NCBI RefSeq assembly: GCF_026236535.1
Contig: NZ_JAHTMW010000002.1
Span: forward strand, 186,001 to 250,000
Direction of reading: 5' to 3'
Origin: Streptomyces sp. SKN60
GTDB lineage: Bacteria; Actinomycetota; Actinomycetes; Streptomycetales; Streptomycetaceae
Length of the DNA: 64,000 bases
The notes under the pieces were generated by a model. The model saw nothing but the letters and a program-made list of their open reading frames with translations. It made no database searches and was not told the origin of the DNA. Positions 43,529 through 51,545 of this stretch are shown piece by piece (position 1 is the first letter of the stretch; each line of letters opens with the position of its first letter). The position numbers and the translations under genes are program-made.

Positions 43529-44149
43529 GTGAGCAACCGCAGCAAGGGCTGGGGAATAGCCGTCGCCGCCTGCGTCGGGCTGTGGATGATCCAGAACGGC
43601 TCGGGCGAGGTCACCCCGCCGATCCCCACGGCCGCGCAGGCCTTCGCCGCCGGCCCGAGCGTGCACACCGACGCCGCCGCCGATCCGCTGCCGCCCTCGT
43701 CCCCGCTGCGGCTGCGGATCCCCGAGATCGACGTCGACACGCCCCTGACCGCCCTCGGCCTGGGCCCCGACGGCGCCCTGGAGGTGCCGCCGGCCGGCGA
43801 CCGCAATCTGGCCGGGTGGTACGAGAACGGCACCCGGCCCGGCGCCAAGGGCACCGCGATCGTCGCGGGACACGTCGACAACGCGCAGGGGCCCGCCGTC
43901 TTCTACGCGCTCGGCGCGCTGAAGAAGGGGCACCGGATCGAGGTGGACCGGCAGGACGGCCGTACCGCTGTCTTCACCATCGACGCCGTCGAGGTCTACG
44001 AGAAGGACCGCTTCCCGGACGCCAAGGTGTACGGGGAGGCGGATCGGGCCGAGATCCGGGTGATCACGTGCGGCGGCGGCTTCTCGAAGAAGGCGGGCGG
44101 CTATCTCGGCAATGTCGTCGCCTTCGGCCACCTCATCGGGGTGAAGTGA
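43529..44149 (+). CDS. Class F sortase
   Basis: A 206-residue membrane-anchored transpeptidase. N-terminal signal-anchor is GWGIAVAACVGLWMI (residues 7-21); a proline/alanine stem follows. The sortase barrel shows LRIPEIDVDTPLTALGLGPDGALEVPP, catalytic His115 in VAGHVDN, and catalytic Cys181 in VITCGGGF, followed by GYLGNVVAFGHL, all class F features. It would cut a C-terminal sorting signal and link the protein to the cell wall or another acceptor outside the membrane. The start is a GTG after GGAAG. It lies directly downstream of the putative substrate. Confidence 0.92.
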   Translation: MSNRSKGWGIAVAACVGLWMIQNGSGEVTPPIPTAAQAFAAGPSVHTDAAADPLPPSSPLRLRIPEIDVDTPLTALGLGPDGALEVPPAGDRNLAGWYENGTRPGAKGTAIVAGHVDNAQGPAVFYALGALKKGHRIEVDRQDGRTAVFTIDAVEVYEKDRFPDAKVYGEADRAEIRVITCGGGFSKKAGGYLGNVVAFGHLIGVK

Positions 44150-44178
44150 CGGCTCGAAGCGACGGCTCGATGTGACGG

Positions 44179-44964
44179 CTACGCCCACTGGTCGAAGGCG
44201 AGCTTCGCGACCAGCGAGAAGACGACCACGAGCAGCACCCCGCGGACGAACTCCGCGCCCTTCGCCAGCGCCATCCGCGCGCCGATCATGCCGCCGACCA
44301 GGTTGAACACCGCCATGACGGCGGCGAGCAGCCACAGCACATGCCCCTGGTAGGCGAACATCGCGAGCGCGCCCGCGTTGGTGCAGACGTTGACGATCTT
44401 GGAGGTGGCGGAGGCCGTCACCAGGTCGAGGTGGAGCACGGCGGTGAGCGCGAGCACCAGGAAGGTGCCGGTGCCGGGCCCGAACAGACCGTCGTAGAAC
44501 CCGATGCCGCCGCCGACCACGACGATCGCGGTGACGATCCGGGCCCGGGTGAGCGGGGGCCGGTCCTCCTCCGTCGTACGGCTGCCGAACGACGGCCGCA
44601 GCATCACGAACGCGGCGACCCCGAGCAGCACCACCATGATCACCGGCCGCAGCACCGCGCTGCTGATCCCGGCCGCGAAGAAGGCTCCGCCCATCGACCC
44701 GACGAGCGCGGCGAGCCCGATCCGCACCGCCGTACCGACCTTGACCGGCGCCTTGCGGAGATACGTGAAGGCCGCGCCGGACGTCCCGACGATCGACACG
44801 GCCTTGTTGGTGCCGAGGATCTGCGCGGCCGCCACATGCGGCAGGCCGAGGAGGAGGGCGGGCAGCTGCAGCAGCCCGCCGCCGCCGACCACGGCGTCGA
44901 TCCAGCCGGCGGCCAGCGCCGCGAGGCAGAGCAGGACGAGTGTGGTCAGGGATATGTCAGGCAT
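44179..44964 (-). CDS. TSUP (TauE/SafE) family permease
   Basis: A 261-residue membrane protein with seven to eight hydrophobic helices. It has the family pattern LAAGWIDAVVGGGGLLQLPALLLGLPHVAAAQILGTNKAVSIVGTSGAAF near the N-terminus (in pieces: GWIDAVVGGGG; LGTNKA) and the second-half repeat GFYDGLFGPGTGTFLVLAL with ATSKIVNVCTNAGALA. TSUP proteins export or import sulfite, sulfonates or organic anions. It lies between the sortase (convergent) and nirB operon (divergent); a role linked to sulfur or siroheme enzymes is only a guess. Confidence 0.87.
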   Translation of the reverse strand: MPDISLTTLVLLCLAALAAGWIDAVVGGGGLLQLPALLLGLPHVAAAQILGTNKAVSIVGTSGAAFTYLRKAPVKVGTAVRIGLAALVGSMGGAFFAAGISSAVLRPVIMVVLLGVAAFVMLRPSFGSRTTEEDRPPLTRARIVTAIVVVGGGIGFYDGLFGPGTGTFLVLALTAVLHLDLVTASATSKIVNVCTNAGALAMFAYQGHVLWLLAAVMAVFNLVGGMIGARMALAKGAEFVRGVLLVVVFSLVAKLAFDQWA

Positions 44965-45086
44965 GGGGGTGAGCCTAGAGCCCCGATGTATGCACCAGCC
45001 ATCGATCCCGAGGATCTTGAGCTACGTCTGAGCCTTGTATACGCGGGAGAGCCCTCACAGTGCGGAGCGGCGGCGGTGAGATCAGC

Positions 45087-45124
45087 GTTCCGTACGGGAA
45101 ACAGTCGGGATCCCGTCGGGTAAC
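45087..45124 (+). promoter_or_regulatory. GlnR box upstream of the nirB operon
   Basis: Four half-sites are spaced exactly as in Streptomyces GlnR targets: GTTCC (45087-45091), six bases, GAAAC (45098-45102), six bases, GATCC (45109-45113), six bases, GTAAC (45120-45124). This fits gTnAC-n6-GaAAC repeated with a 22-base period. It ends 23 bases before the ATG of the first gene. GlnR control of nirB is established in Streptomyces coelicolor. Confidence 0.8.
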
Positions 45125-45147
45125 ACCCGCCGCGCACTCTTCCGGGT

Positions 45148-46347
45148 ATGAGTACACGGATCGTGGTGGTCGGGGGCGGAACGGCGGGTGCCCGGCTCGC
45201 CCAGCGCCTGCCGGTCACGCTGCTCGGCGAGGAGCCGCACGCACCGTACAACCGGCTGCTGCTCGCGGACGTCCTCGCCGGGCGGTACGGCCCCGAGGTC
45301 ATCGCGCTGCCCGCGGCCCGCGAGCCCGCCCGGCTCGGCGCCGGCGCGCGGGCGGTGCGGATCGACCGCGCGGCCCGCACGGTGGAGTGCGCGGACGGCT
45401 CCCTCGTCCCGTACGACCGGCTGGTCCTGGCGACCGGCGCGGCGCCGGTGCTGCCGCCGCTGCGCGGCCTGCGCGGGGCGCAACTGCCCACCGGGGTGCA
45501 CCCGTTCCGCACGCTCGACGACTGTCTGGCGCTGCGCGAGCTGGTCCGGCCCGGAGTGCGGGCGGTCGTCGTCGGCGGCGGGCTGCTCGGCGTCTCGGCG
45601 GCCCGGGCGCTCGCGGCGGGCGGCGCCGAGGTGATGCTCACCCAACAGGGCGAGCGCCTCATGGAGCGCCAGCTCGACGACGAGGCCGCGACCCTGCTCC
45701 GTACCCACCTCACCGACCTCGGCGTCGAGGTCCACACCGAGTGCCGGGTCAGCGGGCTGCGGCAGCAGCACGGCGCCGTCACCGCCGTCGAGCTCGCCGA
45801 CGGCTTCGTCCTCGACGCCCAGATCGTCGTCCTGGCCTGCGGGGTCCGCCCCCGCGTCGCCCTCGCCCGCGAGGCGGGCCTCGCCCTCCGCACGGGCGTC
45901 GTCGTCGACGACGAGCTCCGCACCTCCGACCCGTACATCCACGCGATCGGCGACTGCGCCGAACACGCCGGCCGCGTCTACGGCCTCGCGGGCCCGGCCC
46001 TGGAACAGGCGGACGTCCTGGCGGAGGTCCTGACGGCGGAGGCGGACGCCCCCCGATACACCGGCACCCGCGCCCTCACCCGCCTCACCCTCGGCGGCGC
46101 CCAGCCCCTCGACCTCGCCGCCTTCGGCGAAGCCACCCCGCTGCCCGGCGACGACGTCGTACGGCTCACCGACGCCACCCGCGGGGCCTACCGGAAGGTC
46201 GTCGTGCGCGGCGACCGGCTCGTGGGCGGCGTCCTGCTCGGCGACCTGGGCGCCGTCGGGACGCTCGCCCGGGCCTGGGAGGGCGACGAGGCCCTGCCGG
46301 ACGCCCCCCTGCTGCACCTGCTCACCCACGACGGAGGCTCCTCATGA
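45148..46347 (+). CDS. FAD/NAD-dependent oxidoreductase of the nitrite reductase operon
   Basis: A 399-residue flavoprotein similar to the N-terminal module of NirB. FAD motif RIVVVGGGTAGARLAQRL, PYNRLLLADVLAG, NAD motif RAVVVGGGLLGVSAARALA and second FAD motif SDPYIHAIGDCAEHAGRVYG are visible. There is no cysteine cluster or siroheme domain. It overlaps nirB by four bases (ATGA), so it is translated together with it. It could pass electrons to NirB or to NasA, which lacks its own reductase domain; the latter is an inference from context. The ATG lies 23 bases after the GlnR box. Confidence 0.9.
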   Translation: MSTRIVVVGGGTAGARLAQRLPVTLLGEEPHAPYNRLLLADVLAGRYGPEVIALPAAREPARLGAGARAVRIDRAARTVECADGSLVPYDRLVLATGAAPVLPPLRGLRGAQLPTGVHPFRTLDDCLALRELVRPGVRAVVVGGGLLGVSAARALAAGGAEVMLTQQGERLMERQLDDEAATLLRTHLTDLGVEVHTECRVSGLRQQHGAVTAVELADGFVLDAQIVVLACGVRPRVALAREAGLALRTGVVVDDELRTSDPYIHAIGDCAEHAGRVYGLAGPALEQADVLAEVLTAEADAPRYTGTRALTRLTLGGAQPLDLAAFGEATPLPGDDVVRLTDATRGAYRKVVVRGDRLVGGVLLGDLGAVGTLARAWEGDEALPDAPLLHLLTHDGGSS

Positions 46348-48860
46348 CCACCCCCACCATCGTCCTGGTCGGCCACGGAATGGTCGGCCAGCGGTTCCTG
46401 GAGGCGCTCGCGGAGCGGGGCGTCACCGCGCGGGCCCGGGTCGTGGTGCTCTGCGAGGAGCCCCGGCCCGCCTACGACCGCGTCCAGCTGACCTCGTACT
46501 TCTCCGGCCGGACCCCCGACGACCTCTCCCTCGTCCCGGACGGCTTCCTCGCCGAGCACGGCATCGAGCTGCACACCGACGAGCCCGTCACCGCCGTGGA
46601 CCGGGCCGCCCGCACGGTCACCACCGGCTCCGGGCAGGTCTTCGCGTACGACACGCTCGTCCTGGCCACCGGCTCGTACCCCTTCGTGCCGCCCGTCCCC
46701 GGCAAGGACGCCCGCGGCTGTTTCGTCTACCGCACGATCGAGGACCTGCTCGCGATCGAGGAGTACGCCAAGGGGCGGACCACCGGCGCGGTGGTCGGCG
46801 GCGGTCTGCTCGGTCTGGAGGCGGCCGGCGCGCTGAAGGGCCTCGGCCTGGACACACACATCGTGGAGTTCGCGCCGCGCCTGATGCCGGTGCAGGTCGA
46901 CGAGGGCGGCGGCGCGGCCCTGCTGCGCACCATCGAGCAGATGGGCCTGACCGTCCACACCGGGACCGGCACCCAGGAGGTCGTCACCGAGGACGGCGCG
47001 GTCACCGCCATGCGCCTGTCGGACGGCTCCGAACTCGCCACGGAGATGGTGGTGTTCTCGGCGGGCGTCCGCCCCCGCGACCAGCTGGCCCGCGACTGCG
47101 GCCTGGACGTCGGCGAGCGCGGCGGCATCGCCGTGGACGAGCTGTGCCGGACCTCCGACCCGGCCGTCTTCGCGATCGGCGAGTGCGCGCTCGCCTCGGA
47201 CGGGCGGGTGTACGGCCTGGTGGCGCCCGGCTACGAGATGGCATCGACCGCGGCCGCGACGATCGCCGACGAGACCGTCAGCGGCTTCACCGGCGCCGAC
47301 CTGTCGACCAAGCTGAAGCTGCTCGGCGTCGACGTGGCCTCCTTCGGCGACGCCCACGGCACCGCCGAGGGCTGTCTCGACGTCGTCTACTCCGACTCCC
47401 GCTCCGGCATCTACAAGAAGCTCGTCGTGGACGGCGAGGGCGTGCTGCTCGGCGGTGTCCTGGTCGGCGACGCCGAGGCGTACGGCATGCTGCGCCCGCT
47501 CACCGGCAGCAAGCCGCCGGTCTCCCCCGAGCAGCTCGTCCTCCCCGCGGGCGTCGGCGCGCCGGTCGCGCTCGGCCCGTCGGCCCTCCCGGACGACGCC
47601 GTCATCTGCTCCTGCCACAACGTCACCAAGCACGCGATCAGCCAGTGCACCAGCCTCCCCGAGGTGAAGAAGTGCACCAAGGCCGGTACGGGCTGCGGCA
47701 GTTGCGTGAAGGTGATCGAGAAGCTGCTGCCGGCGGCCACCGACAAAGGGCTCTGCGGCTGCTTCGCGTACACCCGCAGCGAGCTCTACGAGATCGCTCG
47801 TACCCTCCGCGTGACCTCCTTCGCCGCGCTGCTCGACTCGCACGGCCGGGACGGGGCGAAGGGCGGCGAGGGCTGCGAGGTGTGCAAGCCGACCGTCGGA
47901 TCCATCCTGGCCTCGCTCAACAACGGGTACATCCTGGACGGCGAGCAGGCGGCGCTCCAGGACACCAACGACCACTTCCTCGCCAACATGCAGCGCAACG
48001 GCTCCTATTCGGTGGTGCCGCGCATCCCCGGCGGCGAGATCACCCCCGAGAAGCTGATCGTGATCGGCGAGGTGGCCCGCGACTTCGGCCTCTACACGAA
48101 GATCACCGGCGGCCAGCGGATCGACCTCTTCGGTGCCCGGGTGGACCAGCTCCCCTCCATCTGGACCCGGCTCGTCGACGCCGGCTTCGAGTCCGGCCAC
48201 GCCTACGGCAAGGCGCTGCGCACGGTGAAGTCCTGCGTGGGACAGACCTGGTGCCGCTACGGCGTGCAGGACTCGGTGAAGATGGCGATCCTGCTCGAAC
48301 TGCGCTACCGCGGCCTGCGCGCCCCGCACAAGCTGAAGTCCGCGGTCTCCGGCTGTGCCCGCGAGTGCGCCGAGGCCCAGTCGAAGGACTTCGGGATCAT
48401 CGCGACCGCGAGCGGCTGGAACCTGTACGTGGGCGGCAACGGCGGCGCCACCCCGCGCCACGCCGATCTGCTCGCCCAGGACCTGTCCGACGCCGAACTG
48501 ATCCGGCTGATCGACCGGTTCCTGATGTTCTACATCCGCACCGCCGACCGCCTGGAGCGGACCTCGGTGTGGCTGGAGCGCCTGGAGGGCGGCCTCGACC
48601 ACCTCAAGGACGTGGTGGTGCACGACTCGCTCGGCCTGTGCGACGAGCTGGAGGCGCTGATGGCCGCGCACGTCGCCGGCTACAAGGACGAGTGGGCGGA
48701 GACCCTCGACGACCCGGACCGGCTGCGGCGCTTCGTCTCCTTCGTGAACGCGCCGGAGACGCCGGACCCGACGGTGAAGTTCGTGCCGGAGCGCGACCAG
48801 ATCAAGCCGGACCTGCAGATCCTCACGATCGGCACCCTGGAAGGAGCCACCTCGCGATGA
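46344..48860 (+). CDS. nirB: Assimilatory NAD(P)H nitrite reductase large subunit NirB
   Basis: An 838-residue siroheme enzyme that reduces nitrite to ammonia. Order of domains: FAD/NAD module (TIVLVGHGMVGQRFLEAL; TGAVVGGGLLGLEAAGAL; SDPAVFAIGECALASDGRVYG), a BFD [2Fe-2S] domain with CSCHNVTKHAISQC ... CTKAGTGCGSCVK, a second Cys segment GCEVCKPTVGSIL, the sulfite/nitrite reductase half-domain (GSYSVVPRIPGGEITPEKL), then the siroheme/4Fe-4S domain with SCVGQTWCRYGVQDS and SGCARECAEAQSKDFG. The length is normal. It overlaps both neighbours by four bases. Iron insertion into its cofactor is probably by the CbiX-like protein encoded at 36.4 kb. Confidence 0.96.
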   Translation: MTTPTIVLVGHGMVGQRFLEALAERGVTARARVVVLCEEPRPAYDRVQLTSYFSGRTPDDLSLVPDGFLAEHGIELHTDEPVTAVDRAARTVTTGSGQVFAYDTLVLATGSYPFVPPVPGKDARGCFVYRTIEDLLAIEEYAKGRTTGAVVGGGLLGLEAAGALKGLGLDTHIVEFAPRLMPVQVDEGGGAALLRTIEQMGLTVHTGTGTQEVVTEDGAVTAMRLSDGSELATEMVVFSAGVRPRDQLARDCGLDVGERGGIAVDELCRTSDPAVFAIGECALASDGRVYGLVAPGYEMASTAAATIADETVSGFTGADLSTKLKLLGVDVASFGDAHGTAEGCLDVVYSDSRSGIYKKLVVDGEGVLLGGVLVGDAEAYGMLRPLTGSKPPVSPEQLVLPAGVGAPVALGPSALPDDAVICSCHNVTKHAISQCTSLPEVKKCTKAGTGCGSCVKVIEKLLPAATDKGLCGCFAYTRSELYEIARTLRVTSFAALLDSHGRDGAKGGEGCEVCKPTVGSILASLNNGYILDGEQAALQDTNDHFLANMQRNGSYSVVPRIPGGEITPEKLIVIGEVARDFGLYTKITGGQRIDLFGARVDQLPSIWTRLVDAGFESGHAYGKALRTVKSCVGQTWCRYGVQDSVKMAILLELRYRGLRAPHKLKSAVSGCARECAEAQSKDFGIIATASGWNLYVGGNGGATPRHADLLAQDLSDAELIRLIDRFLMFYIRTADRLERTSVWLERLEGGLDHLKDVVVHDSLGLCDELEALMAAHVAGYKDEWAETLDDPDRLRRFVSFVNAPETPDPTVKFVPERDQIKPDLQILTIGTLEGATSR

Positions 48861-49204
48861 CGACGATGACGACGACGGCGATCCTCGAACTCTCCCCCGA
48901 CGCCGAGACCTGGATGCCGGTCTGCGAGGAGGCCCGGCTCACCCCGGGCCGGGGCATGGCCGCGCTGCTGCCGGACGGCCGGCAGGCCGCCGTCTTCAGG
49001 GACCGGTCCGGCCGTGCGTACGCGATCGACAACCGCGACCCGTTCACCGGCGCCCAGGTGCTCTCCCGGGGCCTGGTCGGCTCGGCGGACGGCCGGCCGT
49101 TCGTCGCCTCGCCGCTCCTGAAGCAGCGCTTCGACCTGGAGACGGGCCGCTGCCTGGACGACGACGAGGTGACGGTGGCGGTGTACCCGGTCCGTACGGC
49201 CTAG
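48857..49204 (+). CDS. nirD: Nitrite reductase small subunit NirD
   Basis: A 115-residue Rieske-like fold protein paired with NirB. The pattern WMPVCEEARLTPGRGMAALLPDGRQAAVFRDRSGRAYAIDNRDPFTGAQVLSRG is typical of NirD (shown here in pieces: WMPVCEEARLTPGRG; AIDNRDPFTGAQVLSRG). The Rieske Cys-His ligands are absent, as is usual for NirD, so no cluster is expected. The ATG overlaps the nirB stop codon by four bases. It is the last gene of the operon. Confidence 0.94.
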   Translation: MTTMTTTAILELSPDAETWMPVCEEARLTPGRGMAALLPDGRQAAVFRDRSGRAYAIDNRDPFTGAQVLSRGLVGSADGRPFVASPLLKQRFDLETGRCLDDDEVTVAVYPVRTA

Positions 49205-49226
49205 GGGGTGTCCGGGCCCGGGTGGC

Positions 49227-49655
49227 TCAGCCCTGCGGCGCGCCGCCCTCGACCGCCGCGGGGTCCATCCACATGACCTCCCAGTGGTGCCCGTCGAGGT
49301 CGGTGAAGGAACGCCCGTACATGAAGCCCGTGTCCATCGGCGGCAGCACCGCGCCGCCGCCGGCCGCCAGCGCCTTGTCCGCCAGCTCGTCGACCTTCTC
49401 GCGGCTCTCGGCGCTCAGCGCGCACATCACCTCGGTCGACTTCGTCGCGTCGGAGACCACCTTGCCCGGCGCGGCGAAGCCGAGGAACTTCTCCTCGGTG
49501 AGCAGCATCGCGAAGATCGTGTCGCTGATGACCACACAGGCGGCGGTCTCGTCGGTGAACTGCGGGTTGATGGTGTAGCCGAGCTGCTCGTAGAAGGCCT
49601 TGCTCGCGTCCAGGTCCTTCACCGGCAGGTTCACGAAGATCATCTGCGGGGCCAT
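49227..49655 (-). CDS. VOC-family (glyoxalase-like) protein
   Basis: A 142-residue vicinal-oxygen-chelate protein: MIFVNLPVKDLDASKAFYEQLGYTINP is the first beta-alpha-beta unit and GRSFTDLDGHHWEVMWMDP is the C-terminal unit with a possible metal Glu. It resembles the YaeR/PhnB-like VOC proteins that often act as extradiol-type enzymes or simple ligand binders. The start is the ATG at 49653-49655. It is convergent with nirD (22 bases). The substrate is unknown. Confidence 0.87.
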   Translation of the reverse strand: MAPQMIFVNLPVKDLDASKAFYEQLGYTINPQFTDETAACVVISDTIFAMLLTEEKFLGFAAPGKVVSDATKSTEVMCALSAESREKVDELADKALAAGGGAVLPPMDTGFMYGRSFTDLDGHHWEVMWMDPAAVEGGAPQG

Positions 49656-49787
49656 GGTGTCCGTCCACTCTCTCGTCCGTCGGTGCCGTGTCGGCGCTTT
49701 CGAGAGTTAAGACGGGCGAACCGCGCGGAACTCATCGGCCCCGCCGACACTTTTCCCGGATTCCCGGTTCCCGGAAATCCTTCCCGC

Positions 49788-50252
49788 TCAGGCGACGGAC
49801 CGCAGCGTGAGCGCCGCCAGCGGGACGAACCCGCCGCTGCCGCCGACGCCCTCGGGCGCGTCGGTCGACGCCTCGGCCCCGCCGAGCCGCCGCAGCATCG
49901 CGACCGCGATCCGCTCCCCCTGCGCCTTCGCCCGCTCGGCCAGCGGCCCCGCGTGCCGCCCGTCGATCGTGGCCCGCCACAGCTGCACCCACCGCCCGAA
50001 ATGGGCGGCGGTCAGCGGACGTACGGAGTCCAGCGCGGCGTGCGGCCCGAACGCGTCCCGCCGGTACTCGGCGCTGCGGAACAGGGCCCGCTCCCAGAAG
50101 TCGCCGATCCTCGGCAGGTGGGTGTCGAGGTCGGTGCCGGCGACCTCGGTGAAGAACGGCCCGATGAGCGGGTCGGCGAACGCCGCCTCGTAGAACCGGC
50201 GCAGCAGGGCGTCGAGGTCGGCGCGGTCGCGGATGTCACGGGTGACGGCCAT
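49788..50252 (-). CDS. Truncated haemoglobin, group III type
   Basis: A 154-residue single-domain globin. LLRRFYEAAFADPLIGPFFTEVAGTDLDTHLPRIGDFWERALF shows the helical pattern with distal and proximal elements; HLPRIGDFW and AAHFGRWVQLWRATID (proximal His in AAHFGRW) are typical of group III truncated haemoglobins. It might bind O2 or NO. Proximity to nirBD makes a role in NO detoxification during nitrite metabolism plausible but unproven. A C-terminal Gly-rich tail (about 25 residues) extends beyond the usual fold. Confidence 0.84.
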   Translation of the reverse strand: MAVTRDIRDRADLDALLRRFYEAAFADPLIGPFFTEVAGTDLDTHLPRIGDFWERALFRSAEYRRDAFGPHAALDSVRPLTAAHFGRWVQLWRATIDGRHAGPLAERAKAQGERIAVAMLRRLGGAEASTDAPEGVGGSGGFVPLAALTLRSVA

Positions 50253-50309
50253 GGGACGAGGGTCGCCGATCGGACAGTGCCGGGGCCAGTGCCGAAGGTC
50301 CCGGGCCGG

Positions 50310-51362
50310 TCAGACCGCCCAGCGACGGACGGTGCCCGCCCCCCGGTCGTACGTGAGCCAGGTCCCGTCGCCCAGTGGCCGGACCTCGCTGTGGTCGACG
50401 CTGTCCGGGTACGTGATCCGCCCGCGGATCTCCAGGGTGCGGCCGTCGAGCAGCCAGGTCCCACACTCCTCGGGCTCGTCGGCGTACTCGGTCCCGGTGG
50501 TGGCGAGCACGGTGTCCCCGTCCAGGAAACCGCAGGTCCAGTCCCACTGGGGGTGCTCCTCGTCCGGGGCCGGGGGCGCGTCGGCCTCGGCGAGCACCGC
50601 GCCGTCGAGCGCGTGCAGCTGGAGGTCGTTGCCGTAGTGCTCCACGGTGAGGAAGCCGGGGTGTCCGGGGTGGACGTCGATCAGGATGCGGTCGAGGCCG
50701 TCGTTGAGCTCCTGGTGGACGGTGAGCTCGGTGCCGTCCCAGCGGCCCCAGTACACGAGGACGCCGTCCTGCCCCATGCCGACGGACAGGCCCATGTGGA
50801 CGCCGTCGGGGTGGGAGAGGTGGCCGGAGCCGGAGGCGACGCTGTCCAGCGGGAGCCGGGCCAGCTCGCGGCCGTCCCGCGCGTCGAGGACGGCCCAGAT
50901 CTCCTCGTACTCCCCCGGGGTCACGACATGCGCCCAGATCAGCCGTCCGTCGTCGGAGATCCGGCAGGAGCCGGACTCGATGCCCGGACAGATCTGCAGC
51001 TCGTCGCCGGTGTGCGGGTGGTCGACCCGCTGGTCCCAGCAGCCGTGCTCGTACACCCACCGGGTCGAGCCGTCGGCGTCGACGGCCCGCACGGACCGCT
51101 GGCCGGAGAAGACGGCGAAGGAGCGGTCCGGGCTCACCGAGTGAGCGCCGTGCTTCCAGCCGGGCCAGGGCAGCGGGAACACGGCGGCCGGGGCCTGCTC
51201 GCCCGCGAGCAGATCGGTCAGCTCGTGCACGGCGAGTTCCGTGCCGCGCGCGAGCAGGGCGCGGGAGGAGCCGCCCGCGCGGTTCTCGAAGGCGTACGGG
51301 CTGACGAGCGCCGAACCGCCGGGGAAACCGTACGAGTCGACCGGTCGTGCGACGAAGTCCAT
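50310..51362 (-). CDS. Cytoplasmic beta-propeller protein, unknown function
   Basis: A 350-residue protein with about seven beta-rich repeats: HSVSPDRSFAVFSGQRSVRAVDADGSTRWVYE, CRISDDGRLIWAHVV, LWAVLDARDGRELARLPL-like IWAVLDARDGRELAR, GQDGVLVYWGRWDGTELTVHQEL, FLTVEHYGNDLQLHALDGAVL, GDTVLATTGTEY and GTWLLDGRTLEIRG. This suggests a seven-bladed PQQ/WD-like propeller. No signal peptide is visible. It shares its strand with the haemoglobin gene, 57 bases downstream. I do not recognise the family. Confidence 0.65.
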   Translation of the reverse strand: MDFVARPVDSYGFPGGSALVSPYAFENRAGGSSRALLARGTELAVHELTDLLAGEQAPAAVFPLPWPGWKHGAHSVSPDRSFAVFSGQRSVRAVDADGSTRWVYEHGCWDQRVDHPHTGDELQICPGIESGSCRISDDGRLIWAHVVTPGEYEEIWAVLDARDGRELARLPLDSVASGSGHLSHPDGVHMGLSVGMGQDGVLVYWGRWDGTELTVHQELNDGLDRILIDVHPGHPGFLTVEHYGNDLQLHALDGAVLAEADAPPAPDEEHPQWDWTCGFLDGDTVLATTGTEYADEPEECGTWLLDGRTLEIRGRITYPDSVDHSEVRPLGDGTWLTYDRGAGTVRRWAV

Positions 51363-51545
51363 GGCCGGAACCTACCGCCCGCCACCGACAGCCCGGCGAC
51401 CGCCGTCCGCGCCCCGCACCCGCCTCCTCCCCGTCACCGCCCGTTGACGCCCGGTCAACTCCGGACGCCTAGATTCCAGGACCGCGCGACCCCGCGCCGC
51501 CGACCGGCGCCGCGGGGCGGATCACACCCTGATCAGGAGTGAGAC

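Noticed and set aside
48857..49204. Missing Rieske cluster ligands in NirD
   Set aside because: NirD proteins normally lack the Cys-His ligands; this is the family norm.
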